Source: Adiantum capillus-veneris (taxonomy: Eukaryota > Streptophyta > Polypodiopsida > Polypodiales > Pteridaceae). From it: a stretch of DNA of 64,000 bases. The notes beneath the pieces are model-generated. The model searched no databases and was not told the origin of the DNA. It saw only the letters and a list, made by a program, of their open reading frames with translations. Below, one piece after another: positions 13,328 to 25,238 of this stretch; position 1 is the first letter of the stretch; the number at the start of each line of letters is the position of its first letter. The stretch spans positions 75,350,791-75,414,790 of the forward strand of contig CM043948.1 in the NCBI GenBank assembly GCA_014529385.2. The letters run 5' to 3'. The position numbers and the translations under genes were made by a program.

Positions 13328-13906
13328 TCATGTGCTTCTCCTTCGCATTTCCTCACTTCGGAGAACACCCACAACATCATCAAACTTAAGAGTATTTGTG
13401 CCAGAGATAGAATTACTTACAGCCATCACAAGGCTGTCCCAACTATCCGGTAGAGATGATAGTATAAGGAGAGCTCGTACTTCGTCATCGACATTGATTT
13501 TCACTGATTGAAGTTGACTTATGTTTGTGTTAAATTCATTTAGGTGTTCTGCAAATGAACCATTCTCTGCCATCTTTAGATTGAACAAGCGCTTCATAAG
13601 AAATACCTTCTTGGATGCCGATGCTTTCTCGTAGAAGTCGTCAAGTGACTTGATCAAGTCCTCCGTGGTCTTCATCTCCGAAACATTGAAGGCCACCGTT
13701 GACGCCAAGCTTAGCCGGATTGTTCCCAGTGCCTTTCGATCAAGGACAATCCATGCTTCATCTGCCATTGTTGTGGGCTTCTTCGCAAGACCGCCTAGTG
13801 GCAAATAGAGGTTCTTCTGGTAGAGATAGTCTTCAATCTGCATCTTCCAATGTTGGTAGTTTTTGCCGTTGAACTTCTCAATCTTGAGCTTCCCTTCCTC
13901 CACCAT
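13328..13906 (-). pseudogene. gag: Copia Gag capsid region
   Basis: The polyprotein begins at a true ATG (complement of 13,904-13,906; MVEEGKLKIEKFNGKNY). It contains the copia Gag core, including a W-x(n)-LYL segment and the typical LLxSLPDSWD motif (LLILSSLPDSWD). It ends at an in-frame TGA (13,328-13,330) that splits the Gag domain just before a basic stretch. The frame is the same as in the protease and pol segments, so the break is a nonsense change, perhaps CGA to TGA, not a frameshift. Confidence 0.92.
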
Positions 13907-13965
13907 AACTCCCTCTCAATTCAAGGAATCCTTTCCTTGACATAATTTAGCTACGAGCAAACCTT

Positions 13966-13977
13966 GCTCTGATACCA
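13966..13977 (-). other. Copia primer binding site (tRNA-iMet)
   Basis: On the minus strand these bases read TGGTATCAGAGC, the classic plant primer site complementary to initiator methionine tRNA. They lie two bases inside the 5' LTR, as expected. Confidence 0.95.
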
Positions 13978-13979
13978 GT

Positions 13980-14759
13980 TGTTAGGAAATAAGACGTAGC
14001 TAAATAGATAATTGAGTAGATTACTTAATGGAGAGAGACAGATTTATATACACGAGATTATAGAGTAGAGAGAGACAGAGAGTACACACGATATACGTGG
14101 TTCACCCAATGTGGGCTACGTCCACGGGAATGCAGCCACTCAATGGCTTTAGTACTTCAAAACAAGAAGTAGTTTACAAAGGGATTATACCCTTAATGGA
14201 GCTCCCGCCTTGCTTCACTCTCACCACCTCACACTCACCTTGTTGCATCAACTTCACACTATGAAATGTGTGTAGAAATGGCCTCCTTTTATAGGCCAAA
14301 AGGGTTGCCCTCTCTTATGAGAGATAGCCATGTGTAGCCGCCCTTATGCGAATAAGTCCAAATGGGACCCTCCAATCCGCCCATGTGTGGCCGCCCTTGA
14401 GAAGACAAGTCCGCTTTTGAATTCGGCCACCGGCCACTGGCCATTGACTTCCGACCACCGGCCATCGGCCATTGACTACAGGCCACCGGCCAACCAACCA
14501 GTTGTTTTCCGACCACTTTTCGGCCGCCGGCCGGCCATAATATTCCGACAAAAATGAATATTTCGGCAAAAAAAAAAGTCTCGAGGGGCTCCGCCCCCGA
14601 GGCCTTTAAAGTTGCCCCTGATTCTTGTCCGTGAAAATTTTGGTTTCCGGTGAGTGATTTTCCTTCACGCATGATGGCTTCTCCTCATAATGGGGGCCTT
14701 ACAAATGTGCGCTTTTACCACAGAAAATTACAAGGGTAAATCACGCTCCATACTTAACA
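13980..14759 (-). repeat. Copia 5' LTR (right)
   Basis: 780 bp, starting TGTTAGG and ending AACA on the plus strand. It is nearly identical to the left LTR apart from the GA microsatellite length, small indels in a GGCC/CCGGC-rich stretch, and scattered substitutions, which indicates a fairly recent insertion. Confidence 0.95.
14286..14293 (-). promoter_or_regulatory. TATA box of the copia LTR
   Basis: TATAAAAG on the minus strand inside the 5' LTR, in the context CCTATAAAAGGAGG, is the likely core promoter for the element's genomic RNA. Confidence 0.65.
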
Positions 14760-14764
14760 TAGTC
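14760..14764. repeat. Target-site duplication TAGTC, right copy (copia)
   Basis: Matches 9,400-9,404 exactly. Confidence 0.92.
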
Positions 14765-14820
14765 CCATTGTATGGTTCAATACTTTGTGAAATCAAACCA
14801 TTGTTAGATAAATCATTCTT

Positions 14821-14821
<1 letters not shown>

Positions 14822-14850
<29 letters not shown>
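14822..14850. repeat. (CA)n microsatellite
   Basis: CA run of about 29 bp directly before the 765-bp direct repeat. Confidence 0.9.
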
Positions 14851-15701
<851 letters not shown>

Positions 15702-18466
15702 TCAACTCTTTTCCTACTCTTGCTTTCTCTGAAGGATGGAACTTCCTTTGAAGATGCAATCCTTTGAAGTACCGTCTTGATCACAGCCCCTCTAAGCAAA
15801 CCCCTTTTTCTTCGATTGCCCTGGCTTGATGCTCGCAATACTGCTGAGTACTCTCCTTGCGCTCTCAAACATCTGACACACACACACACGCACACACTCA
15901 CACACACTTATACTGCAAGGGAGGCCCCTCTTGGATAGTAGATTAGTTGTTTGGCTTCGTGACACACTAGCCGTATGAGATCTGCTCCCTTTGTGGTTTT
16001 CATCCACCACATATGCAGCACGGATCTGGCCTAGATGGTATAGTGCAGGTCTTCTATAATTTTCACATTATGTTCATTGTCCATTGTTCATCAATGGTTG
16101 GCTCGCCCATGACTACTCACGGAATCCCTCGATACTCGCAAGGAGTCCCCAAGTGCTCTCCTTTAACCACACATGTCTCAGTACAGCGTATCAACACATG
16201 GTGCAAGCAGGGAGTTGAATACACACGTAGGTGGTCATACACCTACTTAGAATATTGGTTATATTAAAGTATGCAAGATAGTCATGTTTGGAAAATTACT
16301 GATAGACATACCCAGTATGGTAAATCGTTTAAGGTTTTTTATATATTGTGATCATTATGCTACACTGTCTGGTGGTTTTGTATGAAGAATGATGAGTAAA
16401 AAAAAAAAACATTGAAGTTATAAAGATCTCACATATTGGCCTTGCTTTCATTGGATTGTGTGGCTAATGGTTTTATTTATCATTTAGCATTAGCATAACG
16501 TATAGTCTACTGAAATTGGTTAAACATGAGCATTTGGATCTCATTGAGTATGCAGTCTCTAAAGAGGATTTCTGGTCTGTAATCATACAATAAAATGTGA
16601 AAATTTAAAGTAGAAGTTATACTTGGCTCGAGGTATTAGCTCGAAGCTGGTGAATTATGATTTTTTTTTGGCCTGTTATGAGACAATGGAATAACATCTA
16701 TGTTTTTAATGCCTTAAACATCCCGTAGGGGGTCTCCTTGGAGATGGCAATTGCTGGATTTTTTTGAAAAATTGCTAAGAATACAAACAAGATGCTGTCC
16801 GATTTTTGATAGAATTGTTTATATTGTTAATAACTTGTAAGACAAATGCTGAAAGTAAGCTTTGTGAAACTCTGAGATGGACACGGACTGGAGATAGATT
16901 CGGGGTGTACGTAATTCATAAAGTTTCATAAAGCTCAAATTGTTTTCATAAGGAGTATAAAATATCACCTGTTGCTATGGGATGCATAACATCTACTTAA
17001 TTATCTTCTCTTGGATAGTGAACACATTGGATATCCCACATGTGGTAGGCCGTAAACACACTCTTAAATGATAAACCCCTTGGTTTTGTCATACGAACAC
17101 ATAGAAAGGTACCTACAAAGAAGTTGGTCAATTTTTTGTATCATGTATGGTAGATACTAGCACTATTTTGAGTATACTCGGTGAATATTGGGATACACAC
17201 GACTCTACACTGAGAGGTTGTATTACTTAAATTCTCAACTTAACGGTCAATCCTAAGGGTAAGCTATAAACTAAGTCTACAGGTGCGACATGGATGACAA
17301 CCGGATCCAGTGTCGACACCTGCAAAACGCACAAACATAGCCAGTTCTAACTGAATGTTTTTTGTATGGATGTAGGTAACAAATGGATCCTTATCCATGT
17401 AGATGTAGTGAAAGATCATTCCAAAGGATGGATACACAATGATATAACATTAAGATATCAAATTGTATTTATCAAAGATCAAATTTTTGATCTAAATGAT
17501 TGTAGTATCCATTAGATACAGAATGATATTGGTGTATATGAAATGACAATTGGGTTTTATGACATCTTGATTTAAAGTATTGTTATATAATATATTATTT
17601 AATACAATTGTATAAGTATGGTTCAATTATGAAGGGATTTTCATGCTTAAACACACACTCCTTTTTTCCTAGTAGTCTTTGGTCGGACTAGTACCATACT
17701 TAGCAATTGGGGAATTAGCTAATATATTTAATAATAATGTAGCTACTCCAATTTTATCCTGACTTCAATTAAATGGTTTTTGTTGGGATATGGGTACTTA
17801 TACCCTAAGAATTGGATTACTTGCTCTCTGGTATAATTATTCCTTATTTGATACTCTGATTTATTTGAACTTTAATCAAAAGATTTTTGTAAGGATATGG
17901 TTGTAGAACCCTGAAATGGGAATACAATTAGGGTTACTTATACCTTGACTAATAAGAGACCTAAAATAGAGAGTTTTCCCCCCTTTTTTTAAGAAAAAGG
18001 AAGGATAATTATAAGTTATTCTAACCATACAGCTGAGGGTAGTCGTGCAGTTGATCTTTGTCTTGCAGGCTATTTGACTAGTGTGATAATCATCAGGTAT
18101 TCCAACCATATGGATAGGGGTGGCCATGCAATTGATCTTTGTCTTGCAGGATCAGAATATATTACAAGATGATGACATATGGTGAACACATCAGGTTGAT
18201 ATATCGGCAAGAAACATGGAAGTCTAGGTATGTATATTTCATATTACCATATTTTCCTCCTTGGAGGATCCCTTTTTCGGACAACAATTTGATATTCACA
18301 TATCAAACCCTTTTCAACACAATACATATGAGTGATGTGTAAACATTGAATATGTCTAAGAAGCATTTAATGCAATTGGTGGGGGATAGGTCCACTTGGT
18401 GGCCTATCGTCCACCAAGTGGATCTCTCCTCTAGGATGGGGGAGGGCCACACAAACACACACACAC
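15702..18466. other. Gene-free AT-rich region between the 765-bp repeats
   Basis: No protein family is recognisable on either strand. A GACATGGATGACAACC motif at 17,287 starts one of three dispersed copies also found at 6,725 and 37,372. 16,738-16,830 resembles 8,918-9,000. Two short related words (GTTGATCTTTGTCTTGCAGG / ATTGATCTTTGTCTTGCAGG) lie about 80 bp apart at 18,050-18,150. Confidence 0.5.
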
Positions 18467-19238
18467 ATTTATTTAGAGGACAAGTCCTTGAATAACCCTT
18501 GGCCGACTTCTTTTCTCTTTGGTATGCACTTTCTTGACTACTTTCCAGATGAGTATCGTGCATATAAGCCGGATCTAATTGGTCACCGGACCCGAATATT
18601 AGGGACTTGGTCTAGTAATACCTTGAATATATATCCAACCAGGTAAAACACGATTGCATTCTCCTTTCAAATGACAAAAACCATTTTTTTGATACGCCTC
18701 CCTTCTTATGATTCAATAGATTTTCCTTTCGGGTGCTCGACTTACGACTTATCCCTAATTGGCTACACATGATATGTATTTAAAATACATGCACAAAGTA
18801 GTTACTTGAGGACCCTTGTTGAAAAAACCTAATGAATGGTTGGGGTCAATTTAGGCACACCTACTTGAGGTGGTAGTGGGTATACCCCATAATGTCATTG
18901 ATACCATATACATACCAAATATGAGGTTTTTTCTTTAATTATCTCTGTCTCTCCCGCATCTCGCGTCCAAATGTGCCTCTCATTTTGCATGCTTGCCAGG
19001 GTGGTACATCGCCCCTATCCTTTCGCCATACATGTTAGTATTGCATCTTCTCATATTCAAAGAAACTCATGCTCGCATGTCAAAGAGACCTTCTTGACAT
19101 CCTTACTCCACTCATGCTCATGCACCGTGTTGGTGGCCATGATCCTTCTTTACCCTGATGGGTTTTGGCGAGCAAATTGACCATGAGCGCTGGCACCGAG
19201 TTGGACCTGGCCTCTTGTGGCATGGTATGCTCTCTCTC
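18467..19238 (+). repeat. 765-bp direct repeat, copy 2
   Basis: Second copy of 14,851-15,610, same orientation and similar end points. The non-autonomous LTR element at 19,354 lies about 115 bp further right. Confidence 0.88.
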
Positions 19239-19353
19239 ACAAACACACACACACACACAAAATGACATGGGTTCTTTCATTGGACAAAAAATCTTAGCTG
19301 ATAATTATATCAGGAGCCCTTCATCTACATCTCTATTATGCCGCCCATTACCT

Positions 19354-20662
19354 TGATGGGGGCTTTTCACAAGCCAAGCTCCCATACCCCTCTTCTCTCG
19401 TCCCCACCCCATGAAAACCCCCTCTTAGGAAGGGAGTGATAAAAGGCATTGGAAAACGTAAGAAAAAAATAAAGTATGATTATGTAAATATATGAGAAAG
19501 GTAAAATAGGCCACCTCATGCCTGCGGGGCAGCCCATCCCCACCTTGCCTCCTTTTTCTTCACTGTTGCCCCGCCGTGTGTCCCTTTTCCTCTCCTCCAC
19601 TTAAAAGGTCAACCCCCTCTCTCTTCCCCTTTTCCTTTCTCCTTTCTCTCTCCCCTCAAGCTACCTCACCTCTCACCAATAATGCATTCTAACTCACCAA
19701 TAATGCACCCTAACTCACATGCAACTTATCCTATCTTCCAAAATAGTATACCCCACCCCCCCTTTCTCTCTCCTATCATATCCCACGACCCAAATACCCC
19801 CCTCTCTCTCTAAAGGGCGCCATGTATCTTGTCTTGTATCTAAATAACCTCCCCCACACTCACACACACTCAGTTTAACTGAAAAAGGTGCCCACAAACC
19901 CATCCCCACCCGGTGGTTACCTAATTTTTCTTGTGTTCACACACATCTGCACACAGATTCACCTCTGAACACACTCCCCCCTCTCCCCTCTTGTAATTAC
20001 TTTATTCTCCATGTCATATCTCACTTTTTTTCATCAACCCATCTGTCTCTCTCTCTTAGTCTCTCTCTCATGAGACTGCTGTTCTGGCACATATACACAC
20101 AGCCAGACAAGTGGGGCCCACAGTCACATGGCCTATGTAGATAACGATTTCTTCATTTCTAAATTCTAGAATTTCTCCCCCCCTCCTCCCCTATATAAAG
20201 AGGGGTCACCATCACACTAAACACACACAACATCACCAAAGAGTACACTCTGCACTGTGTGTGCCTAGTGCACACACACACACACCCACACCATCACCAT
20301 CACCGCAATCACCATGCTCGTCTTGAGCATGACCTCTACACCCTTGGGCTATGGAAGATGAAGGGAAACTAAATGAACGATGATGGCCATAACCCTCGTG
20401 CGAGTCTTCTCCATCAGCTCCCACCTATCAGCCATGTGCTCTACCACTCTCTCCCTTCTCTTTCCCCTACCCTATGCCCCCCATTTCATCGCCTTATTCT
20501 CTAAATAAATCTTGATGTTTTGTGAGTATGTTTTCTTGCAATGTTTTGCCCATGTGAGGTGTGCGGAATCGCCACCTAGTCTTGTGTTTGGAGTGAGCTT
20601 GTGTATGTGTGAAGGGTGTGCGGATTCGCCATCCTTCTGTGGTGCCTAAGTACTAAGCCGCT

Positions 20663-20734
<72 letters not shown>

Positions 20735-20949
20735 AATTGATCTCATTCCCCTTCCTCTTCAGCATTACCCCCAAGCATCCATCTCTCTTGGATGAAAACT
20801 TTGTTATGGTGGTGTGTTGTTTGCGTGATAGCCGCTCAAGCTAGGTGGTTCCCCCTGTTTGCTTTACCATGACAGGCCCGAGGTGCTCCATTTGGTCCCC
20901 CGGTGTTTTAGAGGCCGTCGTGGGTTCGGGGTTCGCTTTGATCCCGCCA
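19354..20949 (+). repeat. 5' LTR of the gag-only element
   Basis: 1,596 bp, rich in pyrimidine tracts. It contains a (CT)n run at about 20,668-20,731 that is much longer than in the 3' LTR. Apart from this and small indels, the two LTRs are nearly identical. Confidence 0.9.
20192..20200 (+). promoter_or_regulatory. TATA box in the 5' LTR of the gag-only element
   Basis: TATATAAAG in the context CCCCTATATAAAGAGGGG. It is preserved in the 3' LTR at 33,642-33,650. It probably drives the element's transcript. Confidence 0.7.
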
Positions 20950-21807
20950 TTTGGTGCCCCCACTGAGGATCTTTTCATGAAACCCTTCAGTTTACAAGAC
21001 TGAAACCCCTAGACTATTGTGAATGGATGAATGGCTAGCAGGATTTGATAATTGGACGACAGAAGAAGAAGAGCTCCAAGCACAACTAGACAAACTCCGC
21101 ATCTCCATCGAAGCTCCAGTGCCAGGCGTAATGGTAATCGATTTGCAGTGGTAGAGTCAACCAACATGCCAAACCCAGTGAATATACATAGGCCGATTGC
21201 CAAGAAGAAGAAGGAGAAGGTCAAAACCATGTCCGCAACCTACAACCAACCCACAACAACAAAATGGAAGGAGCTCTGCACAATAGAGAATCAACACTAT
21301 TCTACTTTGAGAATCGGGTAACTCAAGTCACCGAGGTAATTATCACAATCAGTTTTCAAGTCGCACCTGATGCTGCAGCATAGATAACGGAAGCATTGGC
21401 TCACACTCTCACTAGAGAAACTAGGGATCTAATGAGTTTGTTTCAGGAAAGAACATCACCCTCTCCCACAAGCTTGGACAGTGACTAAGCACCTCTAAGA
21501 TTCACATGAATCAGTACAACCTACCTCAAGACAGATCACACATAGGAACACGTGTACGCTCAATCAAGGTAATACTGGACTTGAAGGCTCACTACCAGCA
21601 CGTCATTGACACCATGCTGGGTGGGGAGCAATTTTTTGAGGTTCTGGCATCAGATCAACCATTTGTCTTACCTTTGGTACAAGGCAATGTACCGTTTGAA
21701 GTTTTAATCTATGTCCTAGTATAAGAGGGTATACACGCCTCCTTGTAAAGAAGAAAAAAACTTTTTCAAGTTAAGCAGTGTGTCTTTCTAGATCTCTCTC
21801 AGTAATC
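20950..21807 (+). other. Primer-site region and leader of the gag-only element
   Basis: Directly after the LTR comes TTTGGTGCCCCCACTGAGG, which has the TGG start and position of a primer binding site. I cannot assign the tRNA with confidence. The rest of the leader has short frames with some coding flavour (for example 21,506-21,724) but no recognisable domain. Confidence 0.5.
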
Positions 21808-23507
21808 ATGGCAAGTGTAGCATTTCCAACATTTAAAGGAAAGAAGGGGGAGGATTTGGTAACAGACTTCCTAGATGACTTTGAAGTAGCATGTGTAGTG
21901 AGCAACAAAGATACGGATGAATCTCGGGTTAGAATCTTTAAGCATCTCATGAAGCTAGAAGCTAGATCATGGTACAATGCACTTCCACAAGAAACCAAGG
22001 ATGACTGGGAACCCTTAAAAACCGCTTTTAAGAGGCGCTTTGGGGGAAGTACCACTTCAGAAAAGTTGTGGGACAAGTTGAGAGACTTGAAGCAGGAGGG
22101 TCTTTTAGAATATGCCACCTATGAGTCCAAATTTGTGGATTTGTGGGAACGGTGGGTTGAGTCACTGGCAAGGAGGGAAGCTGCACCCGATTTCCTAAAA
22201 AAAGATCGGTTCACGCATGGCTTATGGCCGCTTCTCAAGGAGAAGGTGAAAGGTAGATTCCCGGCTACGTACGAGTTAGCCGTTGAGATTGCTCGCCTTA
22301 AGGAAAAGAAGCTGCGAATGAAAGCCAAAGAAACAGATTCAATAGAAGCAGGAACATCGCGTCGACCAGTAACTATGACAACCATCATTCCACCACCACC
22401 ACCAGCTCTTGGGGTAAGAGGTGACCAACAAGATATGTTGGCCCATATTACTGACCAATTGCAGAGTTTGTCTGTCCACTTAATACAGCAAGGGAGGAGT
22501 CAAGAAAGAGATCAAGACCCTGGAAGAGCACGACGACAAAATAGGGAGTATCACTGCTACAACTACGGAGAAGATGGTCACGATATGTACCACTGTCCCA
22601 AACCACAACAAAACTATAATAGAGGAGGTAGGAGGAACCAATTGTCACCCCCTAGAGAAAGAACATCCCCACCCCGAGCACCAGCCCCACCAACACAAAT
22701 TCTACGTCCACCACAATCACCACTTACAATCATCCTACGCCCACCACTAATTGGTACCCGCACACCAAGTATCATTGGTCTTGAAGAAGAGGTCAAGATG
22801 AGTGTAACAGAAGAAGGATCAAGTAAGAAGAATATTCAAAGAACTCATGCAGTGGAACAAGAGGTTAAAGAATCAAAAGATGCTACCCAGGTGGGGGAGG
22901 TAAGTCAAGAAAATTGTGTTACAAATGTGAGTACATCTTTAACCTTGAATGAAATAGGCACCAAAGCGATGAATCGACAACATTGGGCGTTAAGGGTAAG
23001 AAGGTGTAAAGTGTTGATTAGGCCTCGTCAGAGTAAGAGGAATGCAAAGGTCATGAAAGATACAAGAGAAGAGGAAAACCAGCCTGCTAGCAAGGCTTTG
23101 CAGAAGATGGACAACATATCAAGCAAAGGGGAGGGATTTGAAAACGGAAGCCTGTGCACCACCATGGACCCAGGACAGTGTAGCAAGCTAAAGGAATCTT
23201 GCATCAAGGCAGTTTCACTAGAGGACCATAACGAAGAGGTAAGTATGACTAAAGGTTTGGAGTTGGATATTTCTCCAGAGGCTTGGCAGCTAAGCAAGAC
23301 TATATTGTGTAGTGTTATAGACTTAGAGATGGGTAATTCCTCTAGTCTACTGAAGGGTGTTATAAACTTGGAGATGGGTAATGCCTCCAGTTTATGTGAG
23401 GATGTTCATAGTAAGTTTGATGATCAATATGTTGCCAACCTTTTAAGGATGTTCCAAACTCCTCCACAACACAACATTGTGTTTTCATGGGATGCATCAG
23501 ACCTATG
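21808..23507 (+). CDS. gag: Gag-like protein of the non-autonomous element, 5' part
   Basis: The first ATG in good position is 21,808 (MASVAFPTF); an in-frame GTG 30 bases upstream is less likely. The first ~150 residues hold the Ty3/gypsy Gag core (ARSWYNALP, then a W-x-x-LK-x-AF-x-x-RFG motif). Around 22,555-22,596 there is a zinc-knuckle relic, CYNYGEDGHDMYHC, whose second Cys is Tyr. A proline-rich segment and a long charged region follow, with a duplicated LEMGNxSSL motif near the end. The frame is open to the insertion point of the chromovirus and resumes in phase at 32,044. The joined frame would be 840 codons. Confidence 0.82.
23504..23507. repeat. Target-site duplication TATG, left copy (chromovirus)
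   Basis: TATG before the 5' LTR is repeated at 32,040-32,043. Counting it once restores the reading frame of the host gag, which supports a 4-bp duplication. Confidence 0.85.
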
Positions 23508-25099
23508 TGTCATAATAATCAATATCTAATTCTCCTAAATGATTTTCTCATATTAAACTGATCATTTAATGTGGGTAAGGCCAGGGGAGAAAAAGCTAGA
23601 ATATTGGTTAAGCTAGCAGACCGGCCACAGTAGGGATCCAAAGGAGGGAAAATAGGGATCCAAAGGGGGGGCCATCTGCACAAGAGCCATGTGCAACAAT
23701 GGGCTAAAAAGACCCTAAGGTTCAGCCCATTAAGACTTCCAAAATGCTAAGGTTCCAAAATTCAAAGGTTGTGTGCAAAGGTCAACCCTAGGGAAAATTG
23801 GATGCTTTGTGTGTGCCCTAAAAGTCTTTGCACATCCCTACATGGGAGGGGGCGAGCCCTAAAGGTAGGGGATGAGAGAGAAATCCACACACACACACAC
23901 ACAAAGGCTCCCTTTACACAAAGGGAATGAGGGACACATGTCAGCTCCCTAGGCCAGATGCCCACAAGGTGTGCCCAATTTCTATTGGATGACCCTTGAA
24001 GTGGACCAATAAGAATTAAGCTAGAGTAAATCTAGTTTAATTAATTTAAAAACATTTAATAGAAGAAACCAATGAGAATTAAGTCTCCTAGAAGACTATT
24101 GGGCAGTCTCCCAAGGGGTCCAATGAGCATTTGGGAGCCCAATGGCTTTCCTGATTCCCATTGGCCAGGAGGCAAAGGGGTCCAATGAGAGTTTAGTTTA
24201 ATTATTTAATTACCTAAAGCTCTCACAAAAGGGGAAAGGGGGACACATGTCAGAAGGCTATCACTTATGCTGCTTAACACCCATTGGCTTGACTTGGGGA
24301 GGTCCAATGAGGCAAAAGCCAGACCAATTGAGCAGGAAGGGCTCGCCCAAGAGAGAGTGGGGGCTGATTTTTGCTTGGCATTGACACACACACACTCACA
24401 CTTGACCATGTGTGAAGAAAGAATACTCTATCTCCTCCCAATATTTAATGGAGAGCTCATCACCTACTCCAAGCTTGGGAGAGAGAAGCCTACATCAACA
24501 CTCTCTTGGCATGTGGATGCAAATCCAACCAAGAGCCAAGCTTCAATGCATGCTCATCTTCTCTACCAAGCTAATTACTAAGCTAAGCTATGCTAATATG
24601 AGTGATTATGTGAGGAGATATACATCTTTCGCGTAAGATACTCCTTCTTCCTCTCAATCTACTCTCATACCCTGCTAGCTCTCACCATCTTCGAAGGTGT
24701 GTGAGGTCTTGGGTCTGAGAACGGGGATAATTCAAGTTGTGTTTGTTAAGTGTTTTGCTTGGTGCATGAAGTTTCCATCTTCATTGCACTAGCTAGTCTT
24801 GAAGGAACACAAAGAATTGTATTGTACAATGTGTCTCTTGATGGGAGAAACCATAATACAAAGCCTTTTGGAGGGGGGACCGGCTCCATGAAAATCCGGT
24901 CCTCAACTGTTGTCAGTAGCTTAATTTCTCTCTCTTTTGAAAGTATTGTCGATGCTATCTAACTAGGTGTTATGCTTTTTGTTGCTCTTTCCACCCAAGC
25001 ACTCTTGTAATTCTCATTAGGAATCTACTCTAATGAAATGCCCACTATGTTCATGCTAATTTCCGCTACACATAAGTTATTAGGCCATTAAATGTTACA
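23508..25099 (+). repeat. Chromovirus 5' LTR
   Basis: 1,592 bp, TG...CA. A short CA run lies near 23,884-23,902. It contains several words beginning GGTCCAATGAG, a weak internal repeat. It is very similar to the 3' LTR. Confidence 0.93.
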
Positions 25100-25100
25100 T

Positions 25101-25112
25101 TGGTATCAGAGC
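25101..25112 (+). other. Chromovirus primer binding site (tRNA-iMet)
   Basis: TGGTATCAGAGC one base after the 5' LTR is complementary to the 3' end of initiator methionine tRNA. Confidence 0.95.
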
Positions 25113-25238
25113 TCAAGGTTTCTCTTTTCTTGCTCAAGAAGGGAGGTCCTCAAGCTAGCTACAAATGGTTGGTATTATTAATTGCCCGTGAGTAGTGCCA
25201 AAGTACACCTAAAAAGTTTACACCTAAAAGTTATTAGA

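Larger units (their letters stand above)
9405..14759 (-). mobile_element. Ty1/copia LTR retrotransposon, Tork/Tnt1-like, minus strand
   Basis: A structurally complete element of 5,355 bp: two LTRs starting TGTTAGG and ending AACA, a tRNA-iMet primer site next to the right (5') LTR, a purine-rich tract next to the left (3') LTR, and a TAGTC duplication. On the minus strand it encodes Gag, protease, integrase, reverse transcriptase and RNase H in copia order within one frame. Two in-frame stops and an internal deletion in the RT/RNase H linker make it non-functional. The overall look is that of the Tnt1-94/Tork lineage. Confidence 0.96.

Noticed and set aside
21009-21230. Minus-strand frame with hydrophobic segments
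   Set aside because: Antisense to the leader of the gag-only element. Hydrophobicity comes from the complement of a Lys/Glu-rich sense strand.
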